In this document: positions 1 through 6,299 of the stretch, in pieces | Position numbering within the stretch: position 1 is the stretch's first letter | Layout: the number at the start of each line of letters is the position of its first letter | Origin: Armatimonadota bacterium | GTDB lineage: Bacteria > Armatimonadota > Zipacnadia > Zipacnadales > FEN-943 | NCBI GenBank assembly: GCA_029777735.1 | Contig: JAKORR010000552.1 | Span: forward strand, 1-6,979 | Length of the DNA: 6,979 bases | Direction: 5' to 3' | Notes under the pieces: model-generated | What the model saw: only the letters and a program-made list of their open reading frames with translations | The model's database searches: none | What the model was told of the DNA's origin: nothing | Made by a program: the position numbers and the translations under genes

Positions 1-124
1 GGGCTACAAAGGCCGCGTTGTGCATGGGTGGCGAGAGGCTGTGGGCCACGGGCCAACCGATGACCCCAGCGACACGCGTCCGACCACTGATTCGTGGCAG
101 TGTTCCTCCCGGCTCTACACCCAT
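1..124 (-). CDS. aroE: Shikimate dehydrogenase, N-terminal fragment (cut by the left edge)
   Basis: Translating the minus strand from the ATG at 124 gives 41 codons that stay open to the window edge. Residues 21-39 carry the N-terminal signature of shikimate dehydrogenase: a V-I-G-W-P strand-loop, then A-H-S-L-S-P and P-M-H-N-A-A-F. In this family the two serines of S-L-S (here S29 and S31) bind the shikimate carboxylate. The enzyme reduces 3-dehydroshikimate to shikimate with NADPH, the fourth step of the cytoplasmic chorismate pathway. The catalytic Lys/Asp and the Rossmann NADP domain would lie beyond the window, so activity cannot be judged. The start is well supported: GGGAGGAG lies 5 nt upstream, and the ATG shares its A with the TAA stop of yqeG (TAATG), implying translational coupling. 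About 15 residues precede the first strand, slightly more than in E. coli AroE. A quinate/shikimate dehydrogenase paralogue is possible but less likely. Confidence 0.9.
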   Translation of the reverse strand, partial: MGVEPGGTLPRISGRTRVAGVIGWPVAHSLSPPMHNAAFVA

Positions 125-645
125 TAGCACTCCTCCCTTGTGGACCACTTGCGGCGCATAGGGCGCTCAATAAGGCGCATCAGACGCGTGCCTAGGAATT
201 CCGTGGCGGGGTCAACGGGATCCACGAGTATAGCCATGAGGCCCGACCGCTTCGCCCCCAAAACATCGGCAAAGATCTGATCGCCGATCATACATGCTTC
301 AGAGGCATCCGCCCCGATTTTGCCCAGAGCAGCCATGAATCCGCCACGCAAGGGCTTGCGGTTGAGACCCCAGCAGCCTATGTAGGGTACACCCAGGGTC
401 TCTCCCAGGTCACGCAGACGCCCGCTGAAGAAGGTATTGGACAATAAGCACAGCGAAAACCTAGCCTTTGCTGCTTCGACCCAGCGCCTCTTCTCCTCGC
501 CCACCTCAGTCGACTGCCATCGCGTGAGGGTATTGTCCACGTCTAGCAGAATGCCCCGAATGCCGCGGGCAGCCAAAGCATCGAGGTCCACATCCTCCAT
601 GGCCCTGACAATCAGATCCGGTCGCAGCCACCGACACAGACCCAT
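124..645 (-). CDS. yqeG: YqeG family HAD IIIA-type phosphatase
   Basis: This 173-residue protein has the compact haloacid dehalogenase fold without a large cap. Motif I is L-L-D-V-D-N-T-L with nucleophile D35 and acid/base D37. Motif II is L-L-S-N-T (S69). The conserved lysine is K97 in N-R-K-P. Motif III is I-G-D-Q-I-F-A-D-V-L-G (D122, D127), the form typical of YqeG, and it is followed by the usual G-L-x-A-I-L-V-x-P-V strand. Family members are 165-180 residues long and related to phosphatidylglycerophosphate phosphatases (Gep4/YqeG), so a role in phospholipid synthesis is plausible. In Bacillus the gene precedes yqeH and aroE. The C-terminus is strongly basic (M-R-R-K). I chose the ATG at 645 because GGAGG lies 8 nt upstream and it overlaps the mltG TGA (TGATG); a GTG one codon earlier (648) is also possible. 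All catalytic residues are present, so it should be active; the physiological substrate is not shown by the sequence. Confidence 0.9.
   Translation of the reverse strand: MGLCRWLRPDLIVRAMEDVDLDALAARGIRGILLDVDNTLTRWQSTEVGEEKRRWVEAAKARFSLCLLSNTFFSGRLRDLGETLGVPYIGCWGLNRKPLRGGFMAALGKIGADASEACMIGDQIFADVLGAKRSGLMAILVDPVDPATEFLGTRLMRLIERPMRRKWSTREEC
130..137 (-). promoter_or_regulatory. Ribosome binding site of aroE
   Basis: The minus strand reads GGGAGGAG, followed by 5 nt and the ATG at 124. It lies inside the last codons of yqeG and fixes the aroE start, although aroE is truncated at the window edge. Confidence 0.8.
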
Positions 646-1700
646 CACAAAGGCCTCCGCTTCTCGCTGCGGATGCGGGCAATGGCCTGCTGATGCTCGG
701 CGTAGGTGCGCGTGAACTGGTGGTATCCCCCCCCTTTGGCCACATAGAACAGGTAATCATGCTTCGCCGGACGCAGGGCGGCCAAGAGCGAGGCCAGCCC
801 CGGAGAGCCGATGGGACCAGGGGGAAGCCCATCGTGCAAGTAGGTGTTGTAGGGCGACTCAACCTTGAGGTCGCGGAAAAACAGGCGCGGCTTGTGGCGC
901 CCCAGCGCATACTGCACTGTCGCGTCACACTGCAGCCTCATGCCCTTCCTGAGACGGTTGTAAAGCACACCGGCGATGATCGGACGCTCACTGTCGCGTG
1001 CAGCTTCGCCTTCTACCAGCGAGGCCATTGTGACCAGTTCATGCAGGCTTGAGCCCCTATGCACGATTTCCTGGGCGTAGGGCTTGTAGAAGCTGTCATA
1101 GAAGGCCTGCACCATGCGCCGTACTATCTCCCGCGCGGGGGTGCCAAAGGCGAAGGTGTAGGTCGCTGGGAACAGATAGCCCTCCAGCGTGCGCCCCTCA
1201 GGCAAGGGCATATCGATCTCGCTGACATAGTTTGTTGCTATCGCGGCAGCAAGGAAGTCCTCCCGCGACGTCAGGCCCGACGCAGCAACGCGGTCGGCGA
1301 TCTGGGTAAGCCTCAGACCTGGCGTCACCACCACCCGCCGCTGAGCCACCTTGCCGTCAGCGATGGTCTTAAGTATCTCGCAGGTGCTCAGCGCGGGCGA
1401 CAGGTCGTAGTAGCCCGCCTTGAAGCGGCGGAGCTGGCCGAAGCCGATCGCATAAAGCCACGCTGCTAACTCGCTGCGGATAATGCCCTCGCGCTTAAGA
1501 AGGCAAATTGTAGCCCATCCGGAACTACCCTTGTCGATCTTGACCAGCTGCGTCTTGCTCGCGGTTGGATCCACCGGGCGCAGAGCGGGACGGTACCAGG
1601 CAACGCTGAAAACGGAGACCGCGGCCCCAAGGGCCAGGACGAGGATGAACCCGTTACGGGTCGGCCTTGCTGATTGGCTTTTCCTCTTGGAGCGAGCCAT
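645..1700 (-). CDS. mltG: Endolytic murein transglycosylase MltG (YceG-like)
   Basis: MltG cleaves nascent glycan strands at the outer face of the cytoplasmic membrane and is thought to terminate peptidoglycan polymerisation. From the ATG at 1700 the protein is 351 residues, the usual family length. It has a basic cytoplasmic head (M-A-R-S-K-R-K), one membrane anchor at about residues 17-35, a LysM-like region at about 50-120, and the YceG catalytic domain to the end. Visible motifs are L-E-G-Y-L-F-P-A-T-Y (172-181), M-A-S-L-V-E-G-E with the putative catalytic glutamate E230, Y-N-R-L-R-x-G-M-R-L-Q (247-257) and Y-N-T-Y-x-x-x-G-L-P-P-G-P-I (284-297). The start is uncertain: ATG 1700 and ATG 1709 both lie inside the end of ruvX, and a TTG at 1751 would extend the protein by 17 residues. 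None has a good Shine-Dalgarno sequence, so translation is probably coupled to ruvX. The TGA stop overlaps the yqeG start. Confidence 0.93.
   Translation of the reverse strand: MARSKRKSQSARPTRNGFILVLALGAAVSVFSVAWYRPALRPVDPTASKTQLVKIDKGSSGWATICLLKREGIIRSELAAWLYAIGFGQLRRFKAGYYDLSPALSTCEILKTIADGKVAQRRVVVTPGLRLTQIADRVAASGLTSREDFLAAAIATNYVSEIDMPLPEGRTLEGYLFPATYTFAFGTPAREIVRRMVQAFYDSFYKPYAQEIVHRGSSLHELVTMASLVEGEAARDSERPIIAGVLYNRLRKGMRLQCDATVQYALGRHKPRLFFRDLKVESPYNTYLHDGLPPGPIGSPGLASLLAALRPAKHDYLFYVAKGGGYHQFTRTYAEHQQAIARIRSEKRRPL
654..658 (-). promoter_or_regulatory. Ribosome binding site of yqeG
   Basis: GGAGG on the minus strand lies 8 nt before ATG 645 and 5 nt before the in-frame GTG 648. It sits inside the last codons of mltG, and its spacing favours the ATG. 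Confidence 0.75.
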
Positions 1701-2109
1701 GGCATGCATCCAGGTACGACTGCAGTATAAGTGCGGCAGCCACCTTGTCAACGAGCCGACGACGGTCGCGCCGCTTGACGCCGTCGGCCAGCATAGACCG
1801 CTCAGCCTGCACCGTCGTCAGCCGCTCATCCCATACGTACGTGGGCTTACCCGACACCTCTGCAAGACGGCGGGCAAACTCGGCCGTTCGGGCTGCCGCC
1901 ACCTCCTCAGTGCCCTTTAGCGTGCGCGCCAGGCCTACCACGAAGCCCTCGACCCCATAGCGGACTCCCAGCGCCAATAGGCGACCAATATCTGCCTCCT
2001 CGTCTCCCGTTGCCTCTAGGACTTCGAGAGGTGAGGCGACCGTGCCCGTGGGATCGCTAAGTGCGATGCCGATTCTGGCCTCCCCCAGGTCAATACCCAT
2101 CAATCGCAC
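1654..2109 (-). CDS. ruvX: RuvX/YqgF family pre-16S rRNA nuclease (Holliday-junction resolvase-like)
   Basis: This 151-residue protein has the RNase H-like fold of the YqgF family. It starts with the strand M-G-I-D-L-G-E-A-R-I-G-I-A-L-S-D, carrying the first acidic residue D7. It continues with V-V-G-L-A-R-T-L-K-G-T-E (57-68), W-D-E-R-L-T-T (93-99, acidic E95) and V-D-K-V-A-A-A-L-I-L-Q-S-Y-L (120-133, acidic D121). These three acidic residues match the metal-binding positions of the family. In E. coli YqgF takes part in maturation of the 16S rRNA 5' end; a Holliday-junction role was predicted from fold. The open frame runs further upstream to about 2196, but the family starts at the first beta strand, and GTG 2109 has AAGGAG 8 nt ahead, so I start there. 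The last 15 residues (about 137-151) are a charged tail beyond the usual C-terminus, and their DNA overlaps the start of mltG in another frame. Confidence 0.93.
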   Translation of the reverse strand: MRLMGIDLGEARIGIALSDPTGTVASPLEVLEATGDEEADIGRLLALGVRYGVEGFVVGLARTLKGTEEVAAARTAEFARRLAEVSGKPTYVWDERLTTVQAERSMLADGVKRRDRRRLVDKVAAALILQSYLDACHGSLQEEKPISKADP

Positions 2110-2117
2110 GGTTTTCA

Positions 2118-2123
2118 CTCCTT
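2118..2123 (-). promoter_or_regulatory. Ribosome binding site of ruvX
   Basis: AAGGAG on the minus strand lies 8 nt before GTG 2109. This decides the ruvX start over the longer open frame reaching 2196, whose extra 29 residues do not match the family and have no ribosome binding site. Confidence 0.8.
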
Positions 2124-2227
2124 GAGCACAGGGCGTCGCGAGACATAAGTTTCGCCGTGTGTCGAGGAGAGTCCTTTTCCGATGATCTTGAGGCACAAGT
2201 CTGCGCTGGTGTCCAGATCTGAACCAA

Positions 2228-2279
2228 GGGATTCCTGCCCGCCGGCGAAGCCTCAGGTGGCCAAGTGCCGCCGAATCCC
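2228..2279 (-). repeat. Imperfect inverted repeat after alaS (possible hairpin)
   Basis: On the minus strand GGGATTC (2279-2273) is the exact reverse complement of GAATCCC (2234-2228). Inside this 7-bp outer stem, CGGCGGC (2273-2267) can pair with GCCGGCG (2247-2241) with one G-G mismatch, leaving a bulge on the 3' arm and a loop of about 19 nt. The structure begins 16 nt after the alaS stop. The 3' side reads CCCTTGGTT, with no run of U, so it is a poor intrinsic terminator. It could be an mRNA-stabilising or attenuating hairpin, a Rho-dependent end, or chance in GC-rich DNA. Confidence 0.35.
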
Positions 2280-2295
2280 CCTAAGGGACACGGAC

Positions 2296-4971
2296 CTACC
2301 GGATGCCCAATTGCCTAGCAAGCACGTCCACCGCTACAGCCAGGGCCTCTGGCAGCTTCTCGGGCTCTCGCGCACCAGCCTGGGCGAAATGGGGCCGTCC
2401 TCCTCCGCTACCACCACAGGCCGCGGCTACCTGCCGCACCAACTCACCGGCGTGTCCCCCCCGTTGCACGACCGAGTCCGCGATCTTGGCCACCAGTGCT
2501 ACCTTGCCATCGGTCTCGGTGCCTAGCAGGACGGCGCCATTGGGTAGGCGGGCGGCCAGCTCGTCGGCAAGCTGCGAAAGCATCTCGCGGTCCACGCCGG
2601 GCACGACCTCGGCGACAAGGGTCACTCCACCCACGTCCTTGCCTTTTGCCAGAAGGTCATCCACGCTGGCTGTGGCGCGCATCTGCTGGGCCTGTCGCAC
2701 TTCCTCTTGGAGCTGGCGTATGCGTGCCTGAAGGGCCGCGACACGCTCCACCAGTTCATCTGGTGCGGCCCGCAGTTCCCGTGAAAGTTCTGCCAGGATG
2801 CGCTCGCGCTGTCGCCCATACTCGATGGCCGCCAGGCCAGCCATGGCCTCGATCCGTCGCACGCCCGCAGCCACCGACTCCTGGGAGACAATGCGGAAGG
2901 CCCCGATCTCGCCTGTGTGAGAGACGTGGGTGCCCCCACAAAGCTCCTTGCTCACGTCCCGCACCTCCAGCAGCCTCACCGTGTCGCCGTACTTCTCACC
3001 GAACAGGGCAATGGCGCCGCGCTGGATGGCCTCCTGGATCGGAAGCTCTTCGGTGCAGACGGGCAGGTTGGCCAGGACCCAACGGTTGACCAGGTCCTCG
3101 ACCTGCAACGTCTGCTCCTCGCTCAGCGGCTTGTGGTGAGTAAAGTCGAAGCGTAGTCGATCGGGTCCTACGTAGGACCCGGACTGGGCCGCGTGGTTGC
3201 CAAGGACCTGTCGTAGCGCGGCTTGCAACAGGTGCGTGGCCGTGTGGTGGCGCATTGTAGCCCGGCGGCGCTCTGCGTCAACCCGGGCCAGCACCTTCTG
3301 GCCCACGCTGATCCGCCCGTGCACCACCTTGCCCACGTGTGCGTGCGCCTCACCCAGAGGCTGCGTATCAGTGACCTCAAAGCTCCCCTCAGGGCCCTCG
3401 ATCTCGCCCCGATCGCCAACCTGGCCACCTGATTCGGCATAGAAGGGCGTGCGGTCTAGGACAACGGTGACCTCCTCGCCGCACTCAGCCATATTAATGC
3501 GCTCACCGGCGCGGACGATGGCCAAAACCTCGCCTTCACCCTCGAGCGCACCATAGCCAAGGAAGTCGGTGCGGGGCAGGCTTGCAGCTATAGTGGCGTT
3601 TGTGTGAAGCGCCAAGCCTCTTGGGCCAGTCGAAGAGCGGGCGCGCTGATCGGCCATGGCTGCCTCGAAGCCGTCCCTATCGACTTGTAGACCGCGCTCG
3701 GCCGCCATCTCGATCGTCAACTCAAGGGGGAAGCCGTAGGTATCATACAGGACAAAGGCGTCGCGCCCGGGTACGACGGTGTCGCCGCGGCCCACCAGGT
3801 GTTCAGCGATTTCCTCAAACCGCGCCATGCCCTGGGACAACGTGGCTGTAAAACGCTCTTCCTCGCTGCGCGTCAGGGCCACAGCAAACTCTTCTCTGTC
3901 CGCCAGCTCCGGGTAGGCCTGGCCCATGACCTCAGTGACTGTGGGCAGGACGCGGTAGAGGAAGGGCTGCTCGGCTTCCAGGGAGCGCGCGAAGCGCAAG
4001 GCTCGGCGAAGAAGGCGGCGCAGTACATACCCAGCTCCTTCGTTCGACGGAACGGCGCCGTCGGCCATCATGAAGGCTGCGGCCCTCACGTGCTCGGCCA
4101 CGACACGCAGGGCAGCGTCAGCTTCTTCGTCGTCGCCATAGGCCAAGGGCTGGGAGCGCTGGGCATTGACCTCACTCTGGGTCGCCTGCAGAATCCGCCA
4201 TAGCTCGTCGGTCTCCATGGTGAAGCGCTTGTTTTGCTTTACCAGTGCCAGGCGTTCGAGGCCCATGCCTGTGTCCACGCCTGGGGAGGGCAACGGCGTC
4301 AGGGTTCCATCCTCGGCCTCCGTATACATCTGGAAGACCAGGTTCCACAGCTCGAGGTAGCGCTGGCAGTCACAGTTGACGCGGCAGTCAGGCTTGCCAC
4401 AGCCAAGGTGAGGCCCTAAGTCGATATGAATCTCGCTGCAGGGGCCGCAGGGGCCCTCCCAGCGTGTTTGTGGCCACCAGTTTTCCTTGCGACCAAAGCG
4501 CTGGATACGCTCGGCGGGCACGCCTATGTGGCTGTGCCACAGGTCGAAGGCCTCATCGTCGGTCTCGAAGATCGTTATCCACAGATCGGCCGGGTCAAGT
4601 CCCAAGAAGGCCGGAGCGGTGACGAACTCCCAGGCCCATTCAATTGCTTCCTTCTTAAAATAGTCGCCGAAGCTGAAATTACCCAGCATCTCGAAGAAGG
4701 TGTGGTAGCGGTTGTAGTAACCCACGTGCTCCAGGTCGCCCGTGCGGGCACACTTCTGGATCGATACCACCCGCGGAGCAGGCGGCTCCTCTTCGCCGCG
4801 GAAGGCGGCGATGTAGGGTTGCATGCCAGCGCTGGTAAACAAGGTCGTTGGGTCGTTGAGGACCAGAGGCGCCGAGGGCATCAGCAAATGCCCCCTGTCT
4901 CGGAAGTAGCCTGTAAACATGTCGCGTAGCTGCTGCGTGGTTGGGTAACCAGCCATCGAAGTCACTCTCAT
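2296..4971 (-). CDS. alaS: Alanyl-tRNA synthetase
   Basis: This full-length class II synthetase (891 residues; family about 870-890) charges tRNA-Ala in the cytoplasm. The catalytic core begins with L-R-D-M-F-x-x-Y-F-R-D-R-G-H (15-28). It includes L-F-T-S-A-G-M-Q-P (44-52), Q-K-C-A-R (72-76), G-P-C-G-P-C-S-E-I-H (173-182) and G-V-D-T-G-M-G-L-E-R (231-240). The editing domain carries the zinc ligands H576 and H580 (H-T-A-T-H) and C678 and H682 (C-G-G-T-H), so hydrolysis of mischarged Ser- and Gly-tRNA should be intact. A coiled coil at about 735-765 leads to the C-Ala domain, ending in G-G-S-G-G-G-R-P-H-F-A-Q-A-G (853-866). A Cys-rich insert (C191, C196, C200, C202) follows motif 2, as in many Bacillota enzymes. 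The ATG at 4971 overlaps the TGA of the AI-2E gene (ATGA), but ATG 4956 (M-A-G-Y-P-T-T) may be the real start; neither has a strong Shine-Dalgarno. Confidence 0.97.
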   Translation of the reverse strand: MRVTSMAGYPTTQQLRDMFTGYFRDRGHLLMPSAPLVLNDPTTLFTSAGMQPYIAAFRGEEEPPAPRVVSIQKCARTGDLEHVGYYNRYHTFFEMLGNFSFGDYFKKEAIEWAWEFVTAPAFLGLDPADLWITIFETDDEAFDLWHSHIGVPAERIQRFGRKENWWPQTRWEGPCGPCSEIHIDLGPHLGCGKPDCRVNCDCQRYLELWNLVFQMYTEAEDGTLTPLPSPGVDTGMGLERLALVKQNKRFTMETDELWRILQATQSEVNAQRSQPLAYGDDEEADAALRVVAEHVRAAAFMMADGAVPSNEGAGYVLRRLLRRALRFARSLEAEQPFLYRVLPTVTEVMGQAYPELADREEFAVALTRSEEERFTATLSQGMARFEEIAEHLVGRGDTVVPGRDAFVLYDTYGFPLELTIEMAAERGLQVDRDGFEAAMADQRARSSTGPRGLALHTNATIAASLPRTDFLGYGALEGEGEVLAIVRAGERINMAECGEEVTVVLDRTPFYAESGGQVGDRGEIEGPEGSFEVTDTQPLGEAHAHVGKVVHGRISVGQKVLARVDAERRRATMRHHTATHLLQAALRQVLGNHAAQSGSYVGPDRLRFDFTHHKPLSEEQTLQVEDLVNRWVLANLPVCTEELPIQEAIQRGAIALFGEKYGDTVRLLEVRDVSKELCGGTHVSHTGEIGAFRIVSQESVAAGVRRIEAMAGLAAIEYGRQRERILAELSRELRAAPDELVERVAALQARIRQLQEEVRQAQQMRATASVDDLLAKGKDVGGVTLVAEVVPGVDREMLSQLADELAARLPNGAVLLGTETDGKVALVAKIADSVVQRGGHAGELVRQVAAACGGSGGGRPHFAQAGAREPEKLPEALAVAVDVLARQLGIR

Positions 4972-6275
4972 TCCACTGCGGATGTATCGCTATCCTGGTT
5001 GGGCGGTGGCTGTGCGTCGGGCTTGCCAGTGTCGGCGCCTCCGGCTTCAGTCTCATCCTCCGGGATGTGGACCTGTCGGACGAAGGCTCTTTCGAGCAAT
5101 CCGCCCCAGGCTCGCGCAAGGCCGTAGACTTTGCTTGCGGTGGCGCCTAGGTCAAGCTCAAGGGGCTCACGGGGAGCCCGCTCCGTTGCCGGTATACCCT
5201 TTACGGGGAGCCAATGCGCCAGGATAATCTTGACACTCACCATGATGGGAGTCGCCAGTATGACACCAGCGACTCCGAAGAGCTGATAGCCGCACAGTAT
5301 ACCAAAGAGCACCGCCAGTGGGTGCAACCCCACACGGCGGCCTACGATGGCGGGCATCAGTAGCGTGTCGCAGCCCTGGTTGACTATGAACACCACGGCC
5401 CAGGAGGCCAGCGCCGACCATCCCGGGTCCCTTGTGGCCGTGGTGTAGCCGAAAAAGATAGCTAGGACCTGCACGATGGCCCCGCCGATCCACGGCACCA
5501 CGTACAGGACCCCCGCCAACAGGCCGATGAGCAAACCGTGGCGCGTGCCGAAAACCAGCCCCAAGAGCCACAGGCCTATCGCCGAGAGGACAGCGACACA
5601 AGCTGCGCTGGTCAGCAGTCCGCGGAAATACTGCCCCACCAGCAGCCCAATCTGCTTCGTGATAACCGTGACGTGAGGCACGGCCGCCTCGGGTAGCACA
5701 CTCTTCACACTCTCGCGGAAGGCGTCGATAATGAGCATGAAGTGAAAGACTATGAGCAACAACATCAACAGGATCAGGAAGAAGCTCGCACCCCGGAAGA
5801 CCTGTCCCGAGATCCAGCCAAGGACCACTGGGAGCTTTTGGGCCAGCCAGACCTGGAACTCAGTCGAACGCTCGTCAAGGAAGGCCTGGTAGCGTTTGGC
5901 GGTCTCAGGGGGCTCCACGTGCGACAGAATCCATTCGTTGGTCTTGTCGTAAAGGGCTTGGGCCTTGGCGGTATAAGAAGGCCAGGCTTTGGCAAGCGAC
6001 TCGACCTGCATCAGCAGGGTGGGCACAAGCCAGGTCATAAGCAGCCCCAACACAACTATCCCGACGAGAGAGACGAGCCAGACGGCCTGCAGGCGAGTCC
6101 AGCCGCGCTTCTTTAGGCGGTTCAGATAGGGATCCAGCAACTGGGCAAGTGCGGCTCCAAGGGCGAAAAGAACCAAGATGGGCCAGATCCTAGCGAGGAC
6201 CAGCCACAGGGCGACGGCGGCGGATGTACCCACCAGTATTGCGCTGACGATCTGCCACCACTGCCTGGTAGACAT
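4968..6275 (-). CDS. AI-2E family transporter (UPF0118/PerM-like membrane protein)
   Basis: This 435-residue polytopic membrane protein has the AI-2E transporter layout. There are two hydrophobic helices at about 10-48 and a third at 63-88. A mostly soluble helical stretch follows at about 90-155, then further membrane segments near 160-183, 215-240, 245-275, 285-305 and 316-352. Family signatures are G-L-L-A-G-V-L-Y-V-V-P-W-I-G-G (251-265) and P-A-I-V-G-R-R-V-G-L-H-P-L-A-V-L-F-G (308-325), followed by F-G-V-A-G-V-I-L-A-T-P (333-343). Members include TqsA, proposed to export autoinducer-2, and Na+/H+ antiporters; the family name does not prove the substrate. The C-terminal 80 residues are unusual: a soluble, acidic, Pro/Asp/Glu-rich tail. 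The ATG at 6275 has GGAGG 4 nt upstream, a rather short spacing. The gene sits 24 nt after the sigma gene and overlaps alaS. AI-2E genes just upstream of alaS are common in Clostridia-like genomes. Confidence 0.92.
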   Translation of the reverse strand: MSTRQWWQIVSAILVGTSAAVALWLVLARIWPILVLFALGAALAQLLDPYLNRLKKRGWTRLQAVWLVSLVGIVVLGLLMTWLVPTLLMQVESLAKAWPSYTAKAQALYDKTNEWILSHVEPPETAKRYQAFLDERSTEFQVWLAQKLPVVLGWISGQVFRGASFFLILLMLLLIVFHFMLIIDAFRESVKSVLPEAAVPHVTVITKQIGLLVGQYFRGLLTSAACVAVLSAIGLWLLGLVFGTRHGLLIGLLAGVLYVVPWIGGAIVQVLAIFFGYTTATRDPGWSALASWAVVFIVNQGCDTLLMPAIVGRRVGLHPLAVLFGILCGYQLFGVAGVILATPIMVSVKIILAHWLPVKGIPATERAPREPLELDLGATASKVYGLARAWGGLLERAFVRQVHIPEDETEAGGADTGKPDAQPPPNQDSDTSAVE

Positions 6276-6299
6276 CTGGCCTCCGGGGGTGAGAAGAGG

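Larger units (their letters stand above)
2110..2295. other. Intergenic region between alaS and ruvX
   Basis: This stretch of about 186 nt is the only substantial non-coding gap in the window. In all frames I find no small gene with both a ribosome binding site and a plausible composition. It holds an imperfect inverted repeat in its alaS-proximal half and the ruvX ribosome binding site at its other end. A promoter for ruvX could lie here, but no convincing -35/-10 pair is visible. Confidence 0.6.

Noticed and set aside
1701..1751. N-terminal extension of MltG from TTG 1751
   Set aside because: It adds 17 residues lying wholly within ruvX coding DNA, has no ribosome binding site, and puts a non-typical segment before the basic head and membrane anchor.
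2110..2196. Upstream extension of ruvX by 29 residues
   Set aside because: The extension does not match the family, the first beta strand starts right after GTG 2109, and the only good ribosome binding site is inside the extension.
2130..2240. Possible promoter for ruvX with a TGGACA -35-like box on the minus strand
   Set aside because: TGGACA differs from consensus at one base, but no acceptable -10 box lies 16-18 nt downstream, so I do not call it.
2110..2240. Possible small leader peptide from a TTG after AGGAATCCC on the minus strand
   Set aside because: The frame of under 50 codons has a Ser/Arg-rich random composition and runs out of frame into ruvX; no family is recognisable.
2496..3089. 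Plus-strand open frame of 197 codons
   Set aside because: It lies antisense within alaS; the product is Arg/Pro-rich and low in complexity, typical of a shadow frame.
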